Below the pieces are notes generated by a model, which ran no database searches, was not told the origin of the DNA, and saw nothing but the letters and a program-made list of their open reading frames with translations. Position numbers and translations under genes: made by a program. This document shows positions 7,389-17,500 of a DNA stretch of 40,073 bases, in pieces (the stretch's first letter is position 1; every line of letters starts with the position of its first letter). The stretch comes from Erginobacter sp964465735. Lineage in GTDB: Bacteria; Auribacterota; Erginobacteria; Erginobacterales; Erginobacteraceae. Where the stretch lies: the NCBI GenBank assembly GCA_964465735.1, contig CAYXKT010000007.1, forward strand, positions 1 through 40,073, in the 5' to 3' direction.

Positions 7389-7748
7389 TTACCGCCGGGT
7401 GCCGATGGCTATCCCGATCCCGGCTACAACACAGCAGATCACTAAGACCAGCGCCACGTTGTTAATCGGGGGATCGTAATCGCGCGGAGGTGAACCGCCG
7501 GCCTGGAGAATCATCGCGGCCGGAAGTATACCCGCCTTCCGGTAAGCGATCAGCATCTCCTCCGCCTCCGCCTGGTTCAACCCCAGGGCCGACAACCGCT
7601 CGGCTGCCATCTGCTCGGCTGCGGCTACTCCACCGGCCGGTGAACTCTCCAACAGCGCCCCTTCGACCCGGATCGGTAAAATACAGAAGAAGAGGCAGAG
7701 GTATCCGATCAGGGGAATCAGGACGAAAGATTTCTTTCCGCGGAACAT
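7389..7748 (-). CDS. Small secreted or membrane protein, unrecognised
   Basis: I do not recognise this 119-residue protein with confidence. An N-terminal signal sequence or membrane anchor covers residues 7-30 after a KK start. A short helical region follows, with the phrase ERLSALGLNQAEAEEML. A second hydrophobic segment runs from about 97 to 116, ending in a positive GTRR. The layout (signal, short helix, C-terminal membrane segment) recalls PA2779-type small proteins, but the match is by impression only. The start is well supported: on the minus strand AAAGGAGG lies about six bases before the ATG. It follows the glycosyltransferase at 7936-9630 by 187 bases. Confidence 0.65.
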   Translation of the reverse strand: MFRGKKSFVLIPLIGYLCLFFCILPIRVEGALLESSPAGGVAAAEQMAAERLSALGLNQAEAEEMLIAYRKAGILPAAMILQAGGSPPRDYDPPINNVALVLVICCVVAGIGIAIGTRR

Positions 7749-7935
7749 AAGCCCTCCTTTCGCGGCGGCCCATTTGGGCTTCGCCGATAATTGTCATCCC
7801 GGAACCATTCAGACTGCGTCGCCGCCGGTAAAATACTCTCGGCAGGATATTTTGCTCCCGACACTCTGGCATTCCTCGGCAAATTAACTTTAGCATTCCC
7901 CGTTCTCTCGGTCAACGACCAAACCCTCTTTTCGC

Positions 7936-9630
7936 TCAATTTCCCGGAACCGGTTCCGGAGGCAAAGCCGGATCCCCGGGGGATATCCGGATCAGCAGAT
8001 CCAGGCTTGAACCGCACGGTTGGTAATGATTGCTGATATAATCGCGCACTTCCGGCGGCAAATGGCCAAAATTGATCCCCTGACTGATGATTTTCGGCTG
8101 CTGAAGCTTTAATGCCGCCAACAGATCGAGACCCTTCTCTTCCGGTGTCAGCATCCGCAGCAAGCCGTGATGCAGGAAATGGTAGTAATAGGCGGGCAGG
8201 CGGAAGAATCCGGCGATCGGCCAGGTATCGAAGACCCGGTCGCGGTTATCCGTTACCCGGAGGATTTCTTGCATTTCGAAGAGTTGGATCCGGTTGTCCA
8301 GCCGGTGGTAATTGATCATAAAAATTACCGGCCGGCCGATCATTAAGAAAACCAGGAGAACATAAAATACTTTCCGGGCCGTTCGGTTCCCCGCCCCGGC
8401 CGCCAGCAGGCAGATCGCCCCCCCCAGACCGACAAAGAGGGGCAGTGTGATCTCGGGATTTTCCCAGATATATTTCGGGCGGTAGCCGCCGTAACCGCCC
8501 AACCGCCATAAAAGTCCGGGCCCGGAGATAAAAAGAAGCATACTGCCGGCAATCCTCCTCAGTCTCCCCCCGGCGAAAATCCAGGCCAGGAAATCAGTGA
8601 GGGCTTTCGCGGCGATCATCACCAGCAGAGGGATGGCCAGGGCGTAGGTCTGGGGGAGGACTACCGGGATCAAAAATAGGCCGACGATCCCCAGTATCGC
8701 CGGGAACCAGATTAAATCGTGTTTGGCTCGGTCCTTTTTGATCAGCAGTTGGACCCCGGTCAACAGAATTCCTCCCATCGCCCAGAAGACAAAGAATGGG
8801 TTCTCGTAAGCCAGGGTCTTTAGAAAGAAATCGAAAGGCAGTTTACGTTTCCAGGCCAGGTTCATCGTAATATTGCGATAGATCAGATCGGACAATCCTC
8901 CCCGGGCGGCAAAATAGATGATGGTGATAGCGATCGGGATCAGGAACCCCAGTAAGATAGAGGCAAGGATTTTAATCTTGAACTGACGGTCGCCAGAACG
9001 GTGGCCGATCAAGGCCCGGACGGGAAAGACCAGGCACGCCCCGAAAATCGAAAAGGCGATCTTCTGCGTGAAGAGAAAAGCCAGGGAGAAGCAGAACCCG
9101 GCGGTCAGCGCTTTCGTCAGGGGTCGTTTCCCGGATAGATCAAAGAGCGTCCAGAGTCCCAGGAGAAAACAGGCCAGGGCGGGGAGATCGGGCCGGGTCT
9201 CAAGGGATTTTTCGAAGAACATAAAGACATAGCACAACCAGATGATCGAGATCCAGCCGATGACCGGGGCAAAGCACTTCCTGGCCAGTTTAAAGACCAG
9301 AAGAAAAATCACTCCGGTGATCAGCAGCATCAGTGATCGGGAGAAGAAGATTATTGAGATGTTTTCACCGAGAGAGTACAGCGGGGCCAACAGGTAATAA
9401 ATCAGGGGGTTGTGGTGCTCAAAAAAATCCCGGTAAGGCAGCCACCCTTTGAAGACGCAGAAAGCCCCCCGCAGATGCTCCAGTTCGTCGGCTTCAAAGT
9501 ACCGGCTCGCCAGCGCCCAAATCCGGAAGACCAGGGAAAGGGAAACCAGGCCCAGGGCGAAGAATTTGAGTGGGAGCCATCCGCCGGAGCCAGTCCGACA
9601 ATCAAGATTTTCCGGGTTTTTTACAGTCAT
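7936..9630 (-). CDS. GT-C membrane glycosyltransferase, family 39/ArnT-like
   Basis: A 564-residue polytopic protein with about eleven to thirteen hydrophobic helices. After the first helix comes an extracytoplasmic loop with FEADELEHLRGA (45-56) and a downstream EHHNPLIYYL (71-80). This is the acidic-pair layout of PMT/ArnT-type enzymes, which transfer a sugar from a polyprenyl-phosphate donor to lipid, protein or glycan acceptors outside the membrane. A soluble tail of roughly 100 residues follows the last helix. The donor and acceptor are unknown. Together with the similar gene at 9788-11245 it may form a minus-strand pair, although 157 bases separate them. No Shine-Dalgarno sequence is seen near the ATG. 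Confidence 0.85.
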   Translation of the reverse strand: MTVKNPENLDCRTGSGGWLPLKFFALGLVSLSLVFRIWALASRYFEADELEHLRGAFCVFKGWLPYRDFFEHHNPLIYYLLAPLYSLGENISIIFFSRSLMLLITGVIFLLVFKLARKCFAPVIGWISIIWLCYVFMFFEKSLETRPDLPALACFLLGLWTLFDLSGKRPLTKALTAGFCFSLAFLFTQKIAFSIFGACLVFPVRALIGHRSGDRQFKIKILASILLGFLIPIAITIIYFAARGGLSDLIYRNITMNLAWKRKLPFDFFLKTLAYENPFFVFWAMGGILLTGVQLLIKKDRAKHDLIWFPAILGIVGLFLIPVVLPQTYALAIPLLVMIAAKALTDFLAWIFAGGRLRRIAGSMLLFISGPGLLWRLGGYGGYRPKYIWENPEITLPLFVGLGGAICLLAAGAGNRTARKVFYVLLVFLMIGRPVIFMINYHRLDNRIQLFEMQEILRVTDNRDRVFDTWPIAGFFRLPAYYYHFLHHGLLRMLTPEEKGLDLLAALKLQQPKIISQGINFGHLPPEVRDYISNHYQPCGSSLDLLIRISPGDPALPPEPVPGN

Positions 9631-9787
9631 CTCGATACCGCTATTTTCTCCGGCTTCTCGGAGATCCGGCTTTAGACGGAAGACGGAAGACGGCGAAGCA
9701 ATCTCAGTCTTTCATCAGTGTCACTGCCAGACCCGCCGGGGCGAAGCCATCCCCATCTTCCCCGTTCCATCTTAGAAGCAGCCTGGT
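9631..9787. other. Spacer with a degraded palindromic repeat
   Basis: The only recognisable content is GCGAAGCAATCTCAG near 9693-9707 and a GGGGCGAAGCCATC phrase further on. They look like the arms of a decayed copy of the repeat at 30091-30169. No gene or promoter is evident. Confidence 0.4.
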
Positions 9788-11245
9788 TCACCGCTGCGAT
9801 AGATCGGAAGCCGGCGGGGGAAGATCACCCCGCCGATAGATCAGGTAATTATCCCGTTTGATCAGCTGGTAGCCCTCTTCTTTCAAGCAATTATATATCT
9901 CTTCCACAGTATTCAGGAGATACATTTCCCCATCAGCTTGGAGCACCACCCAGGCCGGGCGGATCCTCCTGATGACATTTACACTGGGAGGCCCCGGCCA
10001 ATGAAATTGGATTGGGATTCCGGCATAGTAGATGAGGGGATTCCCCCGGAGCGCGAGCAGGATATCTCCCGGCTGGGAGTTGTCTCGGATCATCTCCCCG
10101 ATCCGCCGGGGGCTAAAGGAATGGGGGCCGTGAAAATTCCTGAACCCGATCGCCGAGAACAATATCAGGGCGGAAATTGCCGTGATCCGGATCAGCGCTC
10201 TCAGTTTGAGCAGCAATTGAGCGCTGAGAAAAGCAATGGCCGGGATCAGCATAAACAGTCCCCAGTCGTGATGGTAAACGTCCTTGGGGGCAACGATGAT
10301 CAAGCCCGCGCCGCTGACCAGGAAGAGGATGGTCAAGGGGATGGTCCTCCGGTATTCGAATTGGCGGAAGTTGATCAGGTTCAGTATCAGCCCCCCGGCA
10401 GCCAGGAGGAGCGTAACTCCGGTGAACCCCCGGAGGCTCCGTTCGGCCAGCGCCTTATAGAAGGGCTGGGTAAGCCAGAGAACGGTTCTTTTTGTCGGAT
10501 TGACCGAGAAGTACTCTCCGATCTCCTTGCAGACAGTCAGGGATCCACCCCATCTCTGCGCCGCGAAAACATAAACTCCCAGCATAATAACGAAGGTTGC
10601 CCCGCCGGCAATCAGGGCGCCCAGGGCGGGAAGTATATTCTGTCGTCGCAGCAGGGCATAGCAGAAAAGAGCTAAGGGGGTGAAGTAAAAAGCCCAGCTG
10701 CACAGAACGCCCAGGACCACCGTTCCCAACAGAGCGGCGCGGAGATAAAGACTGTTTCCGGCCGAGGATTTCAGATAGAGCCAGATGGTCAGCAGGGAGA
10801 GAAAAAGCGCGGCTGGTTCGTAGTTGACTATCCGTCCGTAGTAAAAAAAGATCGGCAGCAGGATGGCGATGAGAACGGTCCATATCGCGGTTCTGGCCGA
10901 GGTCTCCCGGCAGACAATCAGATAGAGAAGATAAATGCTTCCCAGGGAGAGGGCGATCACCGCGGACCGGGCGGTAACCTCCGAGTCACCGAAAATCTTC
11001 AAAACCAGGGCGAGATAATTGAGAAATAACGGCGGATGATTGAGATAGAAGTTTGGTTTCCCTCCGATCAGGTTCCGGGTGGGAAGGAAACGCAGAGGGA
11101 GAAAGCCTTCCTGAAGAAAATTCCGGGCGCGGATCTCCAGTGTTCCGTGCTCAAGTACCTTGCCGTAAGGGAGGGTAATCTGATAGGTCAGCAGAAAGAG
11201 GGCGGCCAGCAAAATAGCCGTTAAGGCAAGACGGTGATATTTCAT
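9788..11245 (-). CDS. GT-C membrane glycosyltransferase, family 39-like
   Basis: A 485-residue polytopic membrane protein with a dolichyl/polyprenyl-phosphate-mannose mannosyltransferase-like layout. Helix 1 (about residues 5-22) is followed by a loop with LEHGTLEIRARNFLQEG (31-47) and NHPPLFLNYL (69-78), the usual position of the catalytic acidic residue and the substrate-loop prolines. Here the first acid is Glu32 rather than the common Asp-Glu pair. About ten further hydrophobic helices and a soluble C-terminal domain of about 80 residues follow. It is divergent from the neighbour at 7936-9630, with no close alignment between them. The likely job is transfer of a polyprenyl-linked sugar on the outer face of the membrane. 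The substrate is unknown. Confidence 0.8.
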   Translation of the reverse strand: MKYHRLALTAILLAALFLLTYQITLPYGKVLEHGTLEIRARNFLQEGFLPLRFLPTRNLIGGKPNFYLNHPPLFLNYLALVLKIFGDSEVTARSAVIALSLGSIYLLYLIVCRETSARTAIWTVLIAILLPIFFYYGRIVNYEPAALFLSLLTIWLYLKSSAGNSLYLRAALLGTVVLGVLCSWAFYFTPLALFCYALLRRQNILPALGALIAGGATFVIMLGVYVFAAQRWGGSLTVCKEIGEYFSVNPTKRTVLWLTQPFYKALAERSLRGFTGVTLLLAAGGLILNLINFRQFEYRRTIPLTILFLVSGAGLIIVAPKDVYHHDWGLFMLIPAIAFLSAQLLLKLRALIRITAISALILFSAIGFRNFHGPHSFSPRRIGEMIRDNSQPGDILLALRGNPLIYYAGIPIQFHWPGPPSVNVIRRIRPAWVVLQADGEMYLLNTVEEIYNCLKEEGYQLIKRDNYLIYRRGDLPPPASDLSQR

Positions 11246-11511
11246 CTGGCAGTGAGTTCCTACGGATGTCAGCCCGCCTTTCGCGGCTGATCCCTAAAAC
11301 CAATATTTTTCGGGAGTCAACTAACGGGAGTCATTGTAGGGCAAGAACCGGATCATTGAAAGCGTTTGCGGTAAAGAACGGCCACCCTGCCCCGCGAAAT
11401 GACAGAAGCTGTTGCCGGGATGACCGGCAGGGAAAAGAATAACAACTGTGGATCGGTCAGTTGGAGCGGGGGCAGCGGAGTCCGGACCGGAATCTCTGCC
11501 GCCCTCTCGCG
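11246..11511. other. Gene-free spacer downstream of the giant gene
   Basis: 266 bases with no credible ORF. It holds a modest stem-loop near 11270-11292 (TCAGC with GCTGA around CCGCCTTTCGCG) and one at about 11413-11429 (TGCCGG/CCGGCA). Neither is followed by a clear T-run, so I cannot name a terminator for the giant gene. Confidence 0.5.
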
Positions 11512-14500
11512 TTACTTACCTTCCACCCGGACGGGGATCCCGATCGTGCTGTGCCCGGAACCCCAGTGGATACCGCTGGGGATAGGAGGCGTGTTCCAGT
11601 ACATCGCCCGTTCCGCGATCAGCGGCAGTTTAGCCGAGAAAGGTGTGGTGGTATCTTCGATCCTGGTGGAGATCGCGTCGGTAGTCCCGGTGACATCGTT
11701 GACCTTGATGGTCTGTCGGGATTGGGCCTTGATCCAGGTAAAAATTTGCTGGGGAGGCTGGTCCTCAAAGTAGAAGGTTACCTTGGCGTTCGCATCCCGG
11801 GGGTTCGGGTTGGAAAGGAGGATATATTCATCGAAGATATCCGTCGCGCCTTCCGGCAGGTACCAGACCGGCGCCCCGAAAGGTGTCCCCACGGTGTTAT
11901 GTCCACCCGCCCAGACCACCCCTCCCGCCGTCCAGTACATTGCCCGCTCGCACATAATGAATTGATTGTTCAGGGAGCGGACAATCGCCGATACGTGTCC
12001 CTGGTTTTCGAGGTAATCATTTACCTTCATCGTGTACCGGGAATGAGGCCCGATGGTTCTGATCCGCTCGAGTATGATCCCCGTTCGGTCCATCAGACTG
12101 ATTTTGATCTCGGCTTCTTCCGTCATTGAAGGGTTGACGACCAGGATGTATTCATCGAAAAGATGGGTCGCGCCTTCGGCCAGGTACCACAGTGTCGAGA
12201 TCTCAGTGATGCCTTTCGAGGAGTGGCCGTCGATCCATTTCACGTTGGGCCCTTCGTTCCAGTAATCGCTATCCCAGTACATAGTCCGGTCGGCGACGAC
12301 CGGCACCCGGCCTTCGGGGGGAAATTGCATCTGGATTGCCGGGTCGTCCTGGGGCATTGAATCCACCCGGGTGGCCAGCTGATCCTGAGGGCCCGCCACC
12401 TCATTGGCATAGACGACCCAGTTGGTCAGAGGTTTAACCGAGGTTTGACTGACGAAGGTTTCTCCGAACTTGTTCATAAAAGTGACCTGAACCTCAGCCG
12501 GGAATTCGGGGTTGGGGTTGAGGATATGAATGTACTGATCGAAGATATGAGTCGCCCCTTCCGGAAGGTACCAGTGGTTGGCGCTCGTATTGCTGACAAT
12601 ACTGTTATGTCCGCCGGCCCATTTGACTCCACCGGGGTTCCAGTACATCGAGCGGTCCACCATAATGATCCGGTCAGTCAAATCGAAGACGGTCAGGGAG
12701 ATCGAGGGGTTATGTTCTCCCCGGGTTCCCTTGACCATCTCGTTGACATTGAGCGTGTAGCGGGATTCCGGGGAGATAATGTCGTTTTTCCGGATAATCA
12801 ACCCCTGCTGGTCAATGGCCTGGAATTCGACATAGGCATCGGCGGTGGTCGGGTTGTTGATTGCCAGGAAAGTATCGAAGGGCATTCCATTGATCTCGGT
12901 TGCCCCTGCCGCTGAGTACCAGTAGGCGTAAGAGGGCGTCGGGGTGGCGGAGGGCGACGGAGTCACCGAGGGTGTCGGCGAGACCGCGGGTGTCGGGGTT
13001 CGGGTGGGAGGCGGAGTTACAGTCGCCGTCGGGGTGACCGTGGGGGTGCGGGGCGGCCAGTCCGGCTCCAGGTACTGAGTCTCGGTCCCGTGGTAGGTCC
13101 ATTCGCTCCAGTGGGTCTTCTGGTTCGACGGGGGGCCGTAGGTCCACTGGGCGGTGTACCAGCGGGAATCAGGCATATCCAGGATCGCCTGCCAGTCATC
13201 GCCGGCCCAGCCGATCGAGTAGTAAGTGTCGTAATCGTCGATGAAGAGATAGAGATAACTGTTTCGGTCCGCGTCCCGATAGTAGAAATCAGGGACCGGG
13301 GTCGGGGTCTTGTAGCCCCAGGGGGTCGGGGAGGGGGTCGGCCAGCTCGGCTCCAGGTACTGGGTCTCGGTTTCGTGATAGGTCCATTCGCTCCACTGGG
13401 TCTGGCCGGGATAGGTCCCGTAGGTCCACTGGGCAGCGTACCAGCGTAAGGGCGGCATACCGGTGATCTCCCGCCAGTCATCGCCGGTCCAGCCGATCGC
13501 GTAGTAGGTATCGTAACTGTCGATGTAAAGGTTGAGCCAGCTGTTCAGGGCCGGGTCCCGGTAGTAGAAGTCAATCGGGGTTGGCGAGGGCGTCGGAGTC
13601 TTGTAGCCGATGGGAGTCAGGGTTGGGGTAAATTCCGGGGTCGCCGTCGGGATCGGGGTCGGGGTCCGGGTCGGGAAAGAGGGCGTGTTCTCCGGGGTCG
13701 GCGGAGCCGGCGGTTCCGGGGTGATGGTCGGCGGCGGGGTCGGCACCCGTGGTGTCGGACTCGGGAAGAAGGGAGTTTTCTCCGGTGTCGGAGGGATCGA
13801 GGGCGGAGCCGCGGTCGGAGTGGGACTCGGGGTCACCGACGGCGTCGGAGTGATCGAAGGGCTCGGGGTCGGAGTCACCGAGGGCGAGGGCGAGGGGAGC
13901 GCCGCGGCCTCGTGGGCGCCGATGTTGAAGGACTCCTGGACCGGTCTGATCACCGGCGGGCCGGGGACGACCGGGCCCGGGCAGTTGACCTGGGGCCGGG
14001 CAGTGCCGTCCATATCGAAGCCCCCGGCCAGCGGATAGCCGCCGGCGCAGATCATCGGCGAGGTGTAGTAGAGCCGGTAGTTGCCGATCAACGGGTCGGT
14101 GAATAGAGGATCCTCGGAGAGGTTGAAGTTGACCCCGTCGTATAGCCCGCTCTCTAAGTTGCTGTAGTGGACCATCTCGGTCTGGGTCCCGAAGAGGTCG
14201 GTCTGGTTGTCCCAGAGGATGTTGTTGATCAGGAAGATATTATCCTCGCTGGATTCCAGGGCCACCCCGCCGACGCCATCGGTTCCCCGGTTGGAGGCGA
14301 TGGTGTTGTTGACCAGGATCGGGTAGGACGACTCCATCGCGTAGAGGGCCGCCCCGTAACCTCCGGCCCCGCTCGAGGTATTGAAACTGATGATGCTGTT
14401 GGAGATGAAAGGTGAGGCGGCGTAGCAGAGAACCCCCGCCCCCGGTCCCGAGTACTCGGCGTTACGGATCGTGAAGCCGTCGAGCAGCGCCGCGTCCACC

Positions 14501-17500
14501 CCGCTGAAGATTACCGCTCTCCCCTCGGGAGGTTCGATGATGGTGGTGGCGGCATACTCTCCGAGCAGGGCCATCCGATTTTTGGGCGTGATCTCGCTCT
14601 CCGGGTAAACCCCGGACCGGACGATGATCCGGATCGGCCCTTCCTCCCCGGCGATGGCGTCCTTGATATAGTTGTAGTCGCAGTCGATCCCGACTGTCCC
14701 GTTGATGTCCACGACCACGTAATCGGGGTCGTCACCGTCGCGGGGGTTGGTATCGAAGAGGTACTCGATGTAGTTGTTCAGCCGGTCGCCGTCCGGATCG
14801 CCTCCGGCCCCGTGATCGAGGAAATAGTAGCCGTCGTCGTTGGGGTCAAGATCGTAAAAGACTTCCCAGCCGTCGGGGATCAAATCGCCGTCGGAGTCCC
14901 AGTCAAGAACGTTGGGTACCCCGTCCCCGTCCCAGTCGTAATCCCAGCTGGAGGGGGCGCTGTCGGGGAAGAGGAGGTTGTGCTCATAGACCCAGTAATA
15001 TACCTCGTCCCCGTCTTCAAGCCAGTCTCCGTCGGTATCGGGGTTGGCCGGGTCGGTCCCGACGGTCCTGTCACCCATAAACCACCCCGCCACTTCGATG
15101 ATGCCCAGGCTCTCCAGCAGGGCCGCGTCTTCCGGGGCCAGGGCCGAACGCTGGAGGCTGAACCCGTCGATCAGCTTATCGCCGTCGGAGTCGGCGTCGA
15201 GGATGTTGATCGTCCCGTCGCCATCGGCGTCGCTGTCCCAGCGCTGGGGGCCGGCCGGACTGTCCGGCCAGTCGATTCCGTGGGTGCTGTTCCAGTAAGC
15301 TACTTCCTCGCCATCGGACATCCCGGAGACAGCGGTATCGTATTTGAGTGGGTTGGTCAGGTAGTAATAATCTTCGTAGTTGGTCAGCCCGTCACCATCC
15401 GGGTCGAGCGTCGGATTCTGGCCAAGCGCTCCCCAGTACTCCGTCTCCCACCAGTCAGGGAGGGTGTTGTAGTCGGTATCGACGTACTCGTCGGCCCCGA
15501 TATCGTAGTAATCGAGCCCGGTTATCCCGCTTCCGGTGACCGGTTGGGAGAGGTAGTTCCAGCGTCCCTCACCCTCGTAGTCGGCCAGCATCGCCGGTCC
15601 GTAGCCTCCGGTCAATAACTCGGCGCTGGTCCCGGCGTTGATGTTGGGGTTGGTCTGGCCGAAGAAGGTCGCCAGATGGAAGTGGTCGGCTCCGAGGTGG
15701 CGGAAGTTCGGCTCCCGGGAGATGTTCCCGGCAAAGCCGATGATGTTGAGTCCACCCTCCTGGCTGCCGAGGTTGCAGTAGCGGATCGTCTCTGTGGTCA
15801 GGCCGAACTGGTAGAGATCGATCCCGTTATGCCAGATGATATTGTTGGCGTAACGGGGAAACCCGGAGGCCACGTAGATCCCGCCGAAGTTGCTGTAACC
15901 GGTATTCTTGGCGATGGTGTTGCCGATGATCAGCGGCCGGGCATTGGCGCCGGTAACAAAGATCGCCCCGCCCCGACCGATCCCGGAAGCGGTATTGTTA
16001 TGGATCAGCAGGTTGCTCAAGATCGGGGAAGACCCGAAGAGATAAAAAGCCCCTCCCGGTCCGCTGAACCGCGCGTGGCGGATCTCGAAACTGTCGATCT
16101 TGGCGGTCTGGACGTTGAAGACCGAGAAGGCCTTTCCGGAGAAGCCGCCGTCAATCACCGGCCGCTGGTAGGGATGAGCCCCGAGCAGGGCCAGTCCGGA
16201 ATGGTCCTCATCCAGTTCCAGGTAGGATTCGTAATAGACTCCGCCGGTGACCAGGACGATCGCCGGGCTATCGGTATCGGCTTTCCAGTCCAGGGCGTTG
16301 CGGATCGAGTTCCAGGCGGTCGCCCAGGAACTGCCGTTCCCCCCGGCCGAAGCCGCGTCCACATACCGGGTGACCGGATCGGAACCATCGATCGGACTGG
16401 TCCCGAAGAGGTACTCCTCGTAGTTATTGAGCCGGTCTCCGTCCGGGTCGCCGATCCCACCGTCATTGATGTTGGTCGATCCGTTATCGAGCGGGTTCAG
16501 ACCGTAGAAGACCTCCCAGCCGTCGGGACAGCCGTCTTTGTCGGTATCCGGGTCGAGCGGGTCGGTCCCCACTGAGAGTTCGCCCATAAACCAGTCGCCG
16601 ACCCGGACAATATTGTGGCTTTCAAAGTAGGCGATCCGCTCGGCGGAAATCGTGGTCGCGTTGATGCTCTGTCCGTCGAGGAGTCCGTCGCCGTCAGTGT
16701 CGGGGTCGGTGGGGTCGGTCCCCTGGCCGATCTCGTCCCCATCATCCAGCCCATCCCAATCGGTGTCGGGATCGAGGGGGTTGGTGTGGTAGATATCCAC
16801 CTCGTAGCCGTCGAGCAGCCCGTCGCCGTCAGTGTCGGGGTTGGTGGGGTCGGTGTAGTAGCGGTATTCCCGGATATTGTTCAGGGAGTCCCCATCGGGG
16901 TCGTCGGTATCCCGGCGGTCGGGATCGAGGTCGCCGAAGTACTGCAGTTCCCAGTAATCGGGGAGGTTGTTGCTGGAGTTGGTATTGATCCATTCATCGG
17001 CCCCGATATCGTAGTGGGCGCCGAAGGGGCGATCCTCCCCGTCGTAGTCGTCGTCGACTACGCCGGAGAGGTTGATTCCTGTATTGTAGCAGGGGGAGGG
17101 GCCGTCGATCGCCGGGGAGCGGAGATGGAGATCGTAGATATACTCCCGGTTTCCCCAGAGGGCGATCTGGTAGAACTTGGGGTTGGCGTTGATGCTGTCG
17201 GCGTCCTGGCCGGAGACGGTCCGCCAGTTATCCATCGTGCCCTGGGTCTGGTTGTCCCAGAGTCCGATCATCGCTCCCTCGGTCGTGTAGAGATCGTTGC
17301 CGTCGCTGAGCAGTTCCGTCTGGCTGGCGAAGTCCACGGCGAGGGCAAAAGATCCGGCCCCCACCGCCCAGGAGATATTGTTCCGGAGATCACCGGGGGT
17401 GGCGTTTCTCAGGCGGATACCGACGGCCTCGTTCCCGTAGAGAGAGTTATTTAAAACCCGGTTCCCAGCCCCCCCATCGAGGAAGACCCCCTCGCTTCCG

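Noticed and set aside
7134..7445. A 103-codon plus-strand open frame after the TIM barrel gene.
   Set aside because: It begins inside a terminator hairpin, overlaps the minus-strand small gene and has a random-looking translation.
9938..10675. A 245-codon plus-strand open frame.
   Set aside because: It lies wholly inside the minus-strand glycosyltransferase. Its translation is low-complexity and charged, with no recognisable domain.
11290..11325. A minus-strand promoter for the gene ending at 11245.
   Set aside because: TTGACT is present, but at 17-base spacing the -10 is TTAGGG-like, too poor to call.
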